Positions 44,715 through 54,853 of a stretch of 64,000 nt of DNA are shown here, piece by piece. Under the pieces are notes generated by a model that saw nothing but the letters and a program-made list of their open reading frames with translations, made no database searches and had not been told where the DNA came from. The position numbers and the translations under genes are program-made. The stretch covers positions 1 to 64,000 of the forward strand of contig JAFQDK010000005.1 of the NCBI GenBank assembly GCA_017399305.1, read 5' to 3'. Within the stretch, counting starts at the first letter, position 1, and every line of letters starts with the position of its first letter. The stretch is from Clostridia bacterium (lineage in GTDB: Bacteria > Bacillota > Clostridia > Oscillospirales > CAG-272).

Positions 44715-47700
44715 ATGCATAAATCTACCAAATTTAACATTCGTTTGTTTGTGGCGGCGGTATTGACAATGGTTCTTCTCTGCGCGACGATGCTCGTGGG
44801 TATCAACGCAGAAGAATGGGTCGAATACTACTATCTCAACGGCGATACCGGTGTTGATACCAACAGCGGTTATACTGCTGATGAAGCAGTCAAGACCATG
44901 ACACGTGTCATGAACCTTGCAAAAGGTTCACGCGCAGACAAGGCGATTATCGTTGTAACTAACGCTTATAAGTTAGGTAGCGGTATTAAGGAAGTTGTTC
45001 ATGAGATTCCTTTCGAAATCACTACCAACGACGGTCAGGTTGACTATGGAAAGACTGAAGGCGCAGGTCTTGTTTTCGGTACTACCAAACGTTATTATTT
45101 CAATGGTGATACAACATTCAAGAATATTGATATCAAATATGATAACTCAATCGTTTTTGTAGGTCAGTATCACAATGTTGTATTTGATGAAGGCATTACT
45201 ACAGGTCCTGTAGGCGAAAAGAACGCCGGTATCTATGTACTTGGCGGTTATCAGAGTCCGCTTGATGACTGTGTGAATGATCTTGACTCACATATCACTA
45301 TCAAGAGCGGTACATTCCAGTTTGTTATCGGTGGTTCCCGTCAGAAGGGTACCGGCGCAAAGGGTATTACCTTTACCGGTACACATTACATCGACATCAG
45401 CGGTGGTACTATCGGCAAGGTATACGGCGGCTCGGTTTCTAACCAGATTTCTACTGCTGTTAATATTAATATTACCGGCGGTACTATCGGTGAGTTCTAT
45501 ACCGGCGGTGAAGTTACAAGACGTCTTGAAAAGGACGCAGTTGTTAACTTTGTCGGTGGCGAAATCGGTTCTGTAAACATTAATAATGTTGTCGGCTCTG
45601 CTCAGATTTATCTCCTTGGCACAAAGATTGGTTCTCTTACCACTTCATTTGCAAGCACCGAGATTGCAACAATGGAGCGCAAGGCTAATAAGGACGACGT
45701 TCTCTATTACGATGCAGCTTACTATACCAAAGAGCAGATTGAATCTTTCGGTACAGGATTTGAAAAAGTTGAGAATGTTTCCAAGGTGTTTGTAAAGAGT
45801 AACGGTAATGGTGATGGTTCTTCCGAAACTACTCCTGCATCTTTTGCAGACGGTTTTGCAACTGCTGCTAAAAATGAGAGTGTAATTGTTATTCTCGATA
45901 CTGTAACCGTTACTGATTTTGTTGCTCCTGAACACGACTCTAAGGTAGTTATCGAGGGCAAGACTGCGACAACTACTCTTAAGCTTGAAGGCAATGTTGT
46001 TCTCGGCGGCACAGTTGTTTTACGTGATATGCGTGTTTCCGGTGCTGCAACGATTGATGCAAGCAAGGGTAACTTTGTTGTTGAAAGTACAGTCGGCGGT
46101 ACAAATTCATTTAAGCTTATTGGTTCCGCAGAACTTTTTGCAGGTGAGTTTGCATCTGTAAGCGGTGCAGGCAAGCTTTATATCAACGGTGCAAAGGTTG
46201 GTTCTATCACCGGTGGCACCGAGGAACTTAATGTCGAGATTGCAAACGGCAGCGTTGGTACAATCAAGACAACCGATACATCTATTAAAACTGTAAACAT
46301 TTCTGTCAGCGGTGGTACTGTTGATAAGATTATCTTTAACAATGTAACAGAGGAGCTCTCATATCTCCTTTACGGCGGCGCAGTTAAGGCTTATGAAGTT
46401 GCCGGCAACAATGTTAAGGGCACACTCAAGATGGACACTGAAAAGTTCACCGCAGAGAGTCTTGGTGCAGCTGCAAACCTCTTTGAGATTGATAACACAG
46501 TTGTTTACTTCCTTAAGGATGGCGGTACCGGTAACGGTACAAGTGCAACTGCAGCAGGCAATAGCCTTGCAGACGCATTTGCTACAATCGGCGATAACGA
46601 TGGCGTTGTAGTAGTTTGCGGTTCTTATGACATTCCCGTATTCTCTTCGACAGGTTCGGGCTTTATCGTTCCTGACCACAAGGGAGAAATCCTTATCACA
46701 TCTGTATACGAGGGTGTTGACTATCGTAAGACCGAGGGTGCATGCATCAATATTCTTCAGAACATTTACCTCGGCGGCGATGTAGTTATTGACGGCGTTA
46801 AACTTATTAGCAAGAAGAGCTACGGTGGTATTCTTGCTGCATATCACAACCTCACTATCGGTTACGATGTAGAGTGTGCTTATGGCGGTAGCGTTACTAC
46901 ATATCCTTGTGTAGTAGGCGGTACTTATCAGGTGGTTGAAAATGTCAGCGGTAATGTTACTGTAAACAGCGGTACATGGCAGAGAACACGTCTTGGTAAC
47001 TCTACAGGTATTCCTGTGAACGCAGATCTTACCATGACAATCAATGGTGGTACGTTTGTAGAAAAGGTTATCCTTGGTACAACTACTTCTCATACAGGTG
47101 ACCTTACCCTTGTTGTAAACGGCGGTACTTTCAAGGCAGGTATCGTAGGTGCATCTATGAACGGTGCTTATACTTACGAAGGTGATATGAGTATCGTTAT
47201 CAACGGCGGTATAATTTACGGTAGAATTCTTCCTACAGACCTTAGCACCGGAACTCTTAACGGCACATATAACCTTACCATTACCGGCGGCAATCTCTCA
47301 CATGTTCCCGATATTAAGGGTACTGAGGGCGTTAACGGCAATATGACAAGTACCCTTTATGTAGGTGAAAACTTTGATATGAACAAAGAGTTCACAGGTA
47401 CACAGTCATTTACCAGCCTTGTAAGAAAGAGCCCCAACGGTGCAGACCCGTGGCTCTTCTACCACGATGGCTTCTATTACTATATTGCAACTGCAGCAGG
47501 TCAGGGTCTCCAGCTTGTAAAGGCTGCTAACCTTGCTGACATCGTTGATACTCCCAGCGTACAGATTTATAAGCCTGCAAAGGGCAAAGAGTATTCATCT
47601 CACCTTTGGTCTCCTGAAATCCACTATTTTAGCGCAGAGGAAATCGGTGAAGAATACGAAGGTTGGTACTGCTTCCTCGGAAGCCAGCCTGACGACGCAT

Positions 47701-49106
47701 GGCATGAAGTTAATGGCAAGGTTGATGACCCTGCAGGATTTGGCGAGCAGAGAGCATTTGTAATCAAGTGCCTTACCGATGATCTTACCGGTCCTTGGGG
47801 ACATCCGATTACAGGTGAACCTAACGTTCCCCAGAAGATTCAGTTCCCCGATAGTGACTTCAACGTGAATGAGCTCACCGGCGGTTGTTCTGTAATTACT
47901 ATTAATGGCGTTAAGTACATCACATTCATCAGCGAAGTTGGTAGAGAAACCAGCGGTACTGCTGATTACAACTTCTATCAGACTATCAATATTGCAAAGT
48001 TCACTAACCCCTGGACTATCGAGGGACAGCCTCAGGTTATTTGTAAGCCTGAGTATGACTGGGAAAAGGGCGGTTCCGAAAACGGAATTCACCCGCAGGT
48101 AGTTGAAGGTGCGACAGCAGTTTACGGTCCTGAAGGTGAAGTATTTATCATCTACTCCGGTTCAGGTTATTGGACTGCTAAGTATCAGCTCGGTCAGCTT
48201 AAGTACATTGGCGGACCTAACGGTGATCCCACTGATATTAAGTGCTGGGAAAAGAAACCCGAATCTATCTTCTCACAATCTTCACAGCTTACAGGTTGCG
48301 GTCACGCATCTTATGTAACCGATACCGACGGTCAGGGCTGGATCTGCTACCATGCATATCCTAAGGGAGACGGAAATCGTTATGCTTACATCGAACCTTA
48401 CTTTGTTGAAAATGGCAATGTAATTATCGGTGACAGAAGCGGTCATCCTGCAGATGTAGCAACTGTTTACACAACCAAGATCAATCCTCTTCCTGTTGCA
48501 GAGAGAATCAGCGGCTTCGACAAGACCGAGACAAAGAAGGATGTGTTCTCTGCAGCACGTAAGTATGAGAATAACTTTACAGATGTAACTGATGCACATT
48601 GGTTTGCATCATATGTAAAGAATGCTTACGAGCTTAAGCTTGCAAACGGTACTTCTGCAACTAAGTTCTCTCCTGATAACACATTTACAGTAGCACAGGC
48701 ACTTACCGCAGCGGCTAATATACACACTGTATATTACGGAACTTCTGTTCGTGCGGCGGCGCAGGGCGAGGCATGGTATGTACCTTATGTTGAATACTGT
48801 GTACAGAATGGTATTATTACCGACGGTCAGTTTGCAGATGTAAATGCAAATATCACTAGAGGTGATATGGCGGCGGTATTTGCAAACATTCTTCCTGATA
48901 GCGAGTACGGTGCAGTTCGCGAAGGTTCTAATCCTGACGTAACAAGCGATATGTCTTGCTATGCAGGTGTTCTCAAGCTTTACCGTGCAGGTATAGTTGG
49001 TGGCGACAGTGGCACAGGCAACTATCGTCCTAATGACTTTATCAAGCGCAGTGAGGCATGCGTAATCTTCACTCGTATTGCAATGAAGGGCGCACGCGCA
49101 TTCTAA
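44715..49106 (+). CDS. Surface beta-helix/GH43 glycosidase anchored by SLH domains (copy B)
   Basis: ATG 44715 follows GAGAGGTG; 1463 residues. The layout follows copy A: signal peptide (about 1-32), three beta-helix blocks, GH43 domain (about 900-1270, with GADPWLFYHDG, LWSPEIHYF and VVEGATAVY), and three SLH domains (about 1287-1463). The two proteins match closely in the SLH and GH43 ends and less in the beta-helix blocks. One 48-base stretch in the GH43 part is identical between the genes. Copy B has an insertion near WHEVNGKVDDPAGFGEQ, which may reshape the active site. It should be displayed on the wall like copy A. Confidence 0.88.
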   Translation: MHKSTKFNIRLFVAAVLTMVLLCATMLVGINAEEWVEYYYLNGDTGVDTNSGYTADEAVKTMTRVMNLAKGSRADKAIIVVTNAYKLGSGIKEVVHEIPFEITTNDGQVDYGKTEGAGLVFGTTKRYYFNGDTTFKNIDIKYDNSIVFVGQYHNVVFDEGITTGPVGEKNAGIYVLGGYQSPLDDCVNDLDSHITIKSGTFQFVIGGSRQKGTGAKGITFTGTHYIDISGGTIGKVYGGSVSNQISTAVNINITGGTIGEFYTGGEVTRRLEKDAVVNFVGGEIGSVNINNVVGSAQIYLLGTKIGSLTTSFASTEIATMERKANKDDVLYYDAAYYTKEQIESFGTGFEKVENVSKVFVKSNGNGDGSSETTPASFADGFATAAKNESVIVILDTVTVTDFVAPEHDSKVVIEGKTATTTLKLEGNVVLGGTVVLRDMRVSGAATIDASKGNFVVESTVGGTNSFKLIGSAELFAGEFASVSGAGKLYINGAKVGSITGGTEELNVEIANGSVGTIKTTDTSIKTVNISVSGGTVDKIIFNNVTEELSYLLYGGAVKAYEVAGNNVKGTLKMDTEKFTAESLGAAANLFEIDNTVVYFLKDGGTGNGTSATAAGNSLADAFATIGDNDGVVVVCGSYDIPVFSSTGSGFIVPDHKGEILITSVYEGVDYRKTEGACINILQNIYLGGDVVIDGVKLISKKSYGGILAAYHNLTIGYDVECAYGGSVTTYPCVVGGTYQVVENVSGNVTVNSGTWQRTRLGNSTGIPVNADLTMTINGGTFVEKVILGTTTSHTGDLTLVVNGGTFKAGIVGASMNGAYTYEGDMSIVINGGIIYGRILPTDLSTGTLNGTYNLTITGGNLSHVPDIKGTEGVNGNMTSTLYVGENFDMNKEFTGTQSFTSLVRKSPNGADPWLFYHDGFYYYIATAAGQGLQLVKAANLADIVDTPSVQIYKPAKGKEYSSHLWSPEIHYFSAEEIGEEYEGWYCFLGSQPDDAWHEVNGKVDDPAGFGEQRAFVIKCLTDDLTGPWGHPITGEPNVPQKIQFPDSDFNVNELTGGCSVITINGVKYITFISEVGRETSGTADYNFYQTINIAKFTNPWTIEGQPQVICKPEYDWEKGGSENGIHPQVVEGATAVYGPEGEVFIIYSGSGYWTAKYQLGQLKYIGGPNGDPTDIKCWEKKPESIFSQSSQLTGCGHASYVTDTDGQGWICYHAYPKGDGNRYAYIEPYFVENGNVIIGDRSGHPADVATVYTTKINPLPVAERISGFDKTETKKDVFSAARKYENNFTDVTDAHWFASYVKNAYELKLANGTSATKFSPDNTFTVAQALTAAANIHTVYYGTSVRAAAQGEAWYVPYVEYCVQNGIITDGQFADVNANITRGDMAAVFANILPDSEYGAVREGSNPDVTSDMSCYAGVLKLYRAGIVGGDSGTGNYRPNDFIKRSEACVIFTRIAMKGARAF

Positions 49107-49114
49107 TAAAATAA

Positions 49115-49143
49115 CAAAAAGACGGCGAGAGCCGTCTTTTTGT
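49115..49143 (+). terminator. Terminator after GH43 copy B
   Basis: AAAAAGACGGC and GCCGTCTTTTT form an 11-bp stem with a GAGA loop. Confidence 0.9.
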
Positions 49144-49237
49144 TTCATTTTTTAAACAGAATGTATACCATTTAACATTTAAAATAATATGATAATGCGA
49201 TACAATATAAATATATAGCAAATACGAGGTGAAAACT

Positions 49238-51196
49238 ATGTTGCTTAATGCCGGACGTTTAAACTTCAGAATTGACGGAAACGGACAAGACGCCCGCTTT
49301 TTTATCACTGGGAAAGAAGACAAAGCAGCTGTAGGTTCTGATTTTTTCAGACTTATTTTGGATGACGGTCTTCGCACTGAAATCCCTGTTGTTTCGAGTA
49401 TGCAAAAGGGAAACGTCACCGAAGAAAATGGAAAACTTATAATTACATATTCTAAGCTTGTTAGTGAGTATGGCGATGAGTATGACATATCTTTTACCGT
49501 GACTGCTGAGATTGATAATGGTTTTATCAAGTTCACACCTTCGCTTACAAACAATACAAAGTTTACAAGAGTAAATGAGTGCATGTGTCCTCTTGCTGAT
49601 TTTAACGAGCTTTTCGGCGATAAAGAAAAGGACGTTATCTATATGCCAAACGGCCTCGGTGAAAGAGTTGAGAACCCTTGGAAGTTTTTGAAAGGGCTTA
49701 CACAGACGTGGTATTACCATGACGAGAGAGAAGTGTTCTGGCATCTTCATTATCCTAAGGCGACAATGAGCTGGTTCGGCGTAGAGTCGGACGGACATTT
49801 CCTTTATGTAGGTAGACATGATGAAAAGGCGAGAGCGTGCTTCCTTACGGTAAAACAGCGTATTTACTCTGATCCGCTCAATATGATGGTCGGCGTTAAC
49901 AATATGCCTATGGCCCGTCCGGGCGAAAGCTTTGAACTTTCATCTACTGTTATCGGTATACTTGACGGTGACTGGAGAAGCGGTGCGGACGTATATCGAG
50001 CATGGGCAGATAAGACGTTTTATACTGTTTCCAAAAAAGAAAAGTGGGTAAAAGAACTCACAGGCTGGCAGCGCATTATTATGCGTTCACAGTACGGCGA
50101 GGATTACTATAAAGCATCCGACCTTCCAAGAGTGTACGAGGAAGGTGCCAAGCGTGGAGTACATACTATTTTCCTCTTTGCATGGTGGAAAGAGGGAATG
50201 GACCGTAACTATCCTGTATACACCGAACCTTACGAAGGCGCATGGGACGAGCTCCGTGAAAACATTCATAAGGTGCAAGAGATGGGTGGCAGAATCATTC
50301 TTGAATGCAACTGTCACTTTATGGACCCACAGATAGACTACTATAAAAAGTTTGGTAAGGAAGTTGCAATTGTTGATATTAACGGTAACGAATACCGTCA
50401 ATCATTTGTATATCCCGGCAGAGGAGAGTTCAGAGCTACATACGGTGCTGTTCAGTTTCCCCTTTGTTGTACAGGTTCCGAGAGATGGAGAAATCAAGTG
50501 CTTTCTCAGCTTGAACTTCTTAATTCCTTCGATGCTGACTGCCTTTTTACCGATTGCTATTGCGTAGCTCCTGTTCAGCCTTGCTTTAATAATAAGCATG
50601 ACCACGGTAACCGTGTTGATGAGGAATGGACTTGGAAGCGTGATTTTTTTGAAAAAGCCGCTGCATATTGTAAAAAGGAAAACAAGGTGCTTGCAGGCGA
50701 GATCGTCTGTGACGTTGCAGCGCCTTATACACAGTTTATCCATGGCGGTCTCAATAATTCAAATTGTGATGTAAAGAGCCGTCAGTTCCCGACACTTTTC
50801 CGCTATACCTTCCCTGAGGTTGTTACAACTGCAAGAGGTATAAGAGACAGCGAGGCATCATCGCGCAAAAATATGAAATTCTCACTTGTAATGGGACTTC
50901 GCCTTGATGCAGAACTTTATGTTTGCCGCCGTGACATTGGATGTGATGCAGGCTATTCCGAAATGATTGCATTCCACACCGAACACCTTGATAAATACGG
51001 GGATTTCTACTACTATGGTAAATTTACCGTAACCGATACACGTCCTATACCTAACTGTATCAAGCGCGCCGAGTATCTTAATAGTGACGGAACGAAACTT
51101 CTCCGCGTACTTTATAACTCCTCCGATACCGCACAGGATTATTACGGTTTGACCCTTGCTCCCGATGAAATAAGATATGATATTCAGAATATCTAA
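49238..51196 (+). CDS. Cytoplasmic glycosidase-like protein (DUF6259 type)
   Basis: ATG 49238 (MLLNAGRLNF) follows GAGGTG. The 652-residue protein has no signal peptide. An N-terminal beta-sandwich (about 1-240) precedes a probable TIM barrel (about 265-560) with WRSGADVYRAWAD, HTIFLFAWWKEGMDRNYP and FDADCLFTDCYC. A small C-terminal beta domain ends the protein. This resembles the DUF6259 group, which is distantly like alpha-galactosidase-type barrels; the substrate is unknown. The conserved Asp residues in DADCLFTDCYC are candidates for the catalytic site. Its place among secreted GH43 genes suggests it handles an imported oligosaccharide. Confidence 0.72.
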   Translation: MLLNAGRLNFRIDGNGQDARFFITGKEDKAAVGSDFFRLILDDGLRTEIPVVSSMQKGNVTEENGKLIITYSKLVSEYGDEYDISFTVTAEIDNGFIKFTPSLTNNTKFTRVNECMCPLADFNELFGDKEKDVIYMPNGLGERVENPWKFLKGLTQTWYYHDEREVFWHLHYPKATMSWFGVESDGHFLYVGRHDEKARACFLTVKQRIYSDPLNMMVGVNNMPMARPGESFELSSTVIGILDGDWRSGADVYRAWADKTFYTVSKKEKWVKELTGWQRIIMRSQYGEDYYKASDLPRVYEEGAKRGVHTIFLFAWWKEGMDRNYPVYTEPYEGAWDELRENIHKVQEMGGRIILECNCHFMDPQIDYYKKFGKEVAIVDINGNEYRQSFVYPGRGEFRATYGAVQFPLCCTGSERWRNQVLSQLELLNSFDADCLFTDCYCVAPVQPCFNNKHDHGNRVDEEWTWKRDFFEKAAAYCKKENKVLAGEIVCDVAAPYTQFIHGGLNNSNCDVKSRQFPTLFRYTFPEVVTTARGIRDSEASSRKNMKFSLVMGLRLDAELYVCRRDIGCDAGYSEMIAFHTEHLDKYGDFYYYGKFTVTDTRPIPNCIKRAEYLNSDGTKLLRVLYNSSDTAQDYYGLTLAPDEIRYDIQNI

Positions 51197-51226
51197 CAAA
51201 AAGACGGCTTCTGCCGTCTTTTTTGA
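51197..51226 (+). terminator. Terminator after the DUF6259-like gene
   Basis: AAAAGACGGC and GCCGTCTTTT pair around TTCT and run into T residues. Confidence 0.9.
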
Positions 51227-51256
51227 TTTTTGCAATGTATAATGTATTTTTTTGTA

Positions 51257-51285
51257 TTGTAAAATATCGGTATACTTGATATAAT
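51257..51285 (+). promoter_or_regulatory. Promoter of the beta-helix/GH43-dockerin gene (copy C)
   Basis: TTGTAA (51257-51262) and TATAAT (51280-51285) are 17 bases apart. Confidence 0.7.
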
Positions 51286-51315
51286 TGAAATGTTAATAAT
51301 ATTTGAGGTGGTAAT

Positions 51316-53718
51316 ATGAAACGTATAAATGCAATAATAATTTGCTTGCTCGTGTGCCTTTTGTCTTTTGCTACATATGCTGCAGAAGGTGATGCATACT
51401 ATCTTTGCGACAGCGGTACAGGCGATGGTTCAACTGCGGCAAAGGCAGGCGGAAGCCTTGCCGATGCATATAACGCACTACTTGACGGCGGTACTATTGT
51501 AGTATGCGGTCCGTATACGATTTCTGAGTCTTTTACAAGCATTGCCCATACCGGTAAAATCACCATTACAAGTGTCTACGGCGGCGTTGATTATCGCACA
51601 AAGAGTAATGCTGCGCTGATATTCGGTAACAACATGTATTGTGGCGGCGAAACGGAATTCTGCAATATTGTGCTTAACAGCTCAACATATTATCCGGCAA
51701 TTTATGCATATAACTATTCGCTTACCCTCGGTAACGGTATCGAATGCGGCAGAGTAAACGGCTCTGAGCAGAATGTTTCTGTTATGGGCGGCGGCAGAGG
51801 CGCATATAAAAATAAATCCACCAATGTTACAATCAACAGCGGTAAATGGCAGAGAGTTCGCGGCGGTACTGCTGCAGGCGGTAGCGAGAACTACGTCGTT
51901 AACCTCACTATTAACGGCGGTGAGTTTATTGAGAAGGTAACCCTTGGTTCCTCCGCATCGCACGGCGGTGACATTTACGCAACCATTAATGGCGGTACAT
52001 TCTATCAGGGACTTGTAGGTGCAACTCTTTCGGCAGATACAGATTATTTTTATTCCAACGTTTATCTCAATATCAATGGCGGTACCTTTTACGCAAAACT
52101 CAGCCTTGCGGCAAATAGCGTAGGTGTATATTCCGGCAGTTTTAACGTTTCAATTACCGGCGGTGAGTTCGCTCACCTTGTAGACTTTGAGGGAACATCT
52201 CACCTTGGCGGCAGCATGACCTCGATTCTTGACGGTACTATCAATTTTGGCGCACCCGAAACCGGCACGTATACGTTTACAAATCCGGTGCGTAATGACG
52301 GTGCAGACCCGTGGCTCTTCTATCACGACGGTTATTACTACTATACATCCACTACGAGCACATCGGCTGTAAAACTCACTAAGGTTACCAATATCGGTGA
52401 CCTTATGCGTTCAAACGGAACTACTATTTACACTCCCGAAGAGGGAAAGGCTTGGTCAAACAGTACATGGTCGCCTACTATCCTTCACTATACTGATGAA
52501 GAGGTTGGAGAGGGTAATGGCGGCTGGTATCTCTACTTTGGCGGCGAGGATGAAACCGACGTTACGGATGTAGGACACCGTATGTATGTTCTCAAATGTC
52601 TTGACGGCGACAATCTTTTGGGACGTTGGGGCAACCCCGTGACAGGCGAGGTCAACGTGCCTCAGCGTGTAAGCGCCCCAGATATCGAGGGCTTTGACGA
52701 TGTATGGGCGGCAGGACAGGGTGACGTTCGTATCAATGGTAAACTTTATACTATCTATGTTACCGAAGAGGGAAGATATACCTCTGCTTTTCATCAGACA
52801 ATAAATATTCTTCCCATGACAAATCCGTGGACTTTTGAAGGAACTCCAACAATCATATGTAAGCCTACATATGATTGGGAAATGCACGGATACGGAAAAA
52901 TTGATAATAATCTTTGGGCACCAAAGGTTGTTGAGGCTGTAACTCCTGTTTACGGTGATGACGGTTCGGTATTTCTTGTTTATTCTGGCTCTAACTATAC
53001 AACCGATTACTACTGTCTCGGTCAGCTTAAGTTCAAGGGCGGCGACCCCATGGTTGCAAGCAATTGGCAGAAAAAATCCACACCTATTCTTTCGCAGGGT
53101 AACGGCGTAAGAGGTACAGGCTCTGCTTCTTATGTAGTGGATACAAGCGGACAGGGCTGGGTGTGCTACAATGCATATCTTGACAGTGACGAAAGCCGCA
53201 CCCGACATGCCATGGTTGAACCTTATACTGCAACATCTAAAGGTGTTGTGATCGGTGACGGCAGCGGTATTGCCGCTCCTGAAACCAAGGTTTACACCGC
53301 AGCGCTTAATCCCCTTTCTCTGGCTGATAAGGCAAGCGGATTTACCGCGCTCAGTGTTTATGGCGAAGTTGTGAACAAGCAGGCAAAGCTTACGTTTACT
53401 CCTGTTGAGGGCGCTACTGCATATCTCGTTCGCCGCGACGGTAGATTACTTGGTTCTACAACCGACCTTGAGTATACAGATACCGAAATGCCTCAGGGTA
53501 TGCATACATACAAGATTGAAGCACTTGTAAGCGGCAAGATAATTTCAAACGATATTGTTCGTCTTGCAAACTATGACGGACTCGTTTACGGCGATATGGA
53601 CAGCGACAGCGATATTGATGTTAAGGATGCACTTATCCTTCTTAAGGATATTATTGATGAAAAGAATACCGAAGCATCACTGCTCGATGTTATGAAGCTT
53701 ATGAAGTGTATATTTTAA
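51316..53718 (+). CDS. Secreted beta-helix/GH43 glycosidase with Fn3-like and eroded dockerin tail (copy C)
   Basis: ATG 51316 follows GAGGTGG; 800 residues. A signal peptide (about 1-23) and one beta-helix block (about 25-320) precede the GH43 domain (about 325-670; GADPWLFYHDG, TWSPTILHY and VVEAVTPVYG). The usual LWSPEIH is TWSPTIL here, so the residue after Pro is Thr rather than Glu. An Fn3-like domain (about 680-755) and a dockerin-like end follow. The first calcium loop is DMDSDSDIDVKDA, but the second helix (ASLLDVMKLMKCIF) has no calcium loop. It lacks the SLH anchor of copies A and B. Confidence 0.86.
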   Translation: MKRINAIIICLLVCLLSFATYAAEGDAYYLCDSGTGDGSTAAKAGGSLADAYNALLDGGTIVVCGPYTISESFTSIAHTGKITITSVYGGVDYRTKSNAALIFGNNMYCGGETEFCNIVLNSSTYYPAIYAYNYSLTLGNGIECGRVNGSEQNVSVMGGGRGAYKNKSTNVTINSGKWQRVRGGTAAGGSENYVVNLTINGGEFIEKVTLGSSASHGGDIYATINGGTFYQGLVGATLSADTDYFYSNVYLNINGGTFYAKLSLAANSVGVYSGSFNVSITGGEFAHLVDFEGTSHLGGSMTSILDGTINFGAPETGTYTFTNPVRNDGADPWLFYHDGYYYYTSTTSTSAVKLTKVTNIGDLMRSNGTTIYTPEEGKAWSNSTWSPTILHYTDEEVGEGNGGWYLYFGGEDETDVTDVGHRMYVLKCLDGDNLLGRWGNPVTGEVNVPQRVSAPDIEGFDDVWAAGQGDVRINGKLYTIYVTEEGRYTSAFHQTINILPMTNPWTFEGTPTIICKPTYDWEMHGYGKIDNNLWAPKVVEAVTPVYGDDGSVFLVYSGSNYTTDYYCLGQLKFKGGDPMVASNWQKKSTPILSQGNGVRGTGSASYVVDTSGQGWVCYNAYLDSDESRTRHAMVEPYTATSKGVVIGDGSGIAAPETKVYTAALNPLSLADKASGFTALSVYGEVVNKQAKLTFTPVEGATAYLVRRDGRLLGSTTDLEYTDTEMPQGMHTYKIEALVSGKIISNDIVRLANYDGLVYGDMDSDSDIDVKDALILLKDIIDEKNTEASLLDVMKLMKCIF

Positions 53719-53721
53719 AAC

Positions 53722-53761
53722 AAAACCCGAACAAAAGAAAACTCTTTTGTTCGGGTTTTAA
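53722..53761. terminator. Bidirectional terminator between GH43 copy C and the PrsW gene
   Basis: AAAACCCGAACAAAAG pairs perfectly with CTTTTGTTCGGGTTTT around AAAACT. Confidence 0.92.
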
Positions 53762-53763
53762 TA

Positions 53764-54621
53764 TTAGAAATTGTTGAGTATATACTCTTGTGCTGTCGGA
53801 TATTTTTTCAGCAAAATAACCTTGGCATAATTGTGAGTGGGGGCGTCTTTCTTAGACATCTTTTTGATTTTTCCAAAGCAGTAAACATACATGAATACTA
53901 CAAATGCAAGAAGGATCAAAAGTGACCAACTGTCATCAATAGAGCAACTAAAATCGTAGAATCCGTGTGCTAGTGTGGGGATCAAGACGCAGGAGAAAAT
54001 ATATTTGCCATATGTGAAAGATGGTGTGCTTACAGGGACTATGCCGTTGCGTTTAAGCGTTTCCTCCATCATGCCGGCTTTCTTGTGAATGTGCCAGAGA
54101 CTGTAATAATAGCCCATCATTACCGCAAAGAACATATGCCCCGGAACCGAAAGTACGGCTCTCATAATAGCAACGTAAAAACCATTTTGAAGCACGTAAA
54201 GTATGTTTTCTAAAGCAGCAAAACCTAGTGATACAAATATGGCGTAAATCAGTCCGTCAAATAAACTGTTAAACTCTTTGTTGTTTTTTGTGATGAGGTA
54301 TAAGAACAGGAATTTGCCTGATTCTTCAATAAGACCGACGCCAACAAAGTTGGTAATCAAATGATAGAGATAATATAGGGTGTCTGGAAGAGTTATAGAG
54401 CCGTCTGCTCCTAAACTGCCGTATGGTATGAAATTCTGATCAATAATATCGCATACGGCCGATGATACTATGGCAATCGGAATGCATGATATCGCACCGA
54501 AAACAAGTAGTTTGATTAAAAGTCCGATAGGCTCTTTTTCAACTCTATCTTTTTTGAAAATGTATATACATAGTACAAGAGCTGGTAACAGCGCTGCTGT
54601 GATTAATATTGCGGTTGTCAT
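53764..54621 (-). CDS. PrsW family intramembrane metalloprotease
   Basis: I start at ATG 54621 (MTTAILITAALL), preceded by AAGGAG; 285 residues with about eight hydrophobic segments. The family motifs are in order: GLIEESGKF (about 100), LGFAALENILY, and VPGHMFFAVMMGYYYSL. PrsW proteases cut anti-sigma factors or related membrane proteins. No sigma or anti-sigma gene is adjacent, so the target is unknown. The gene stands alone in reverse orientation between GH43 genes. Confidence 0.9.
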   Translation of the reverse strand: MTTAILITAALLPALVLCIYIFKKDRVEKEPIGLLIKLLVFGAISCIPIAIVSSAVCDIIDQNFIPYGSLGADGSITLPDTLYYLYHLITNFVGVGLIEESGKFLFLYLITKNNKEFNSLFDGLIYAIFVSLGFAALENILYVLQNGFYVAIMRAVLSVPGHMFFAVMMGYYYSLWHIHKKAGMMEETLKRNGIVPVSTPSFTYGKYIFSCVLIPTLAHGFYDFSCSIDDSWSLLILLAFVVFMYVYCFGKIKKMSKKDAPTHNYAKVILLKKYPTAQEYILNNF

Positions 54622-54792
54622 GTTACGTCTCCTTCGTATAGCATTATGTAATATTATATTACAATATGGCAATCTTTGTCAATAGCTCTGACACACAGAA
54701 AAAGATTGGATTTTTGTGTAAAAAATTCGCTTTTTGAACTCAGAATACTGCACGGTGTATTAATATAATGTAAATAATGCGTTTTTTTTGTA

Positions 54793-54821
54793 TTGATTAT
54801 ACAATTCCGATATGCTATAAT
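54793..54821 (+). promoter_or_regulatory. Promoter of the GH43 copy D-E operon
   Basis: TTGATT (54793-54798) and TATAAT (54816-54821) are 17 bases apart; the box pair is like that of copy B. Confidence 0.75.
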
Positions 54822-54853
54822 AAAATGAATATTTTTGGCTTGAAGGAGTATTT

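Noticed and set aside
46359-47093. 244-residue minus-strand frame opposite GH43 copy B
   Set aside because: It lies entirely within a long repeat-rich coding gene and contains many Cys and Ile residues typical of antisense shadows.
52456-53208. 250-residue minus-strand frame opposite GH43 copy C
   Set aside because: No ribosome site or domain; it is the antisense of the GH43 domain.
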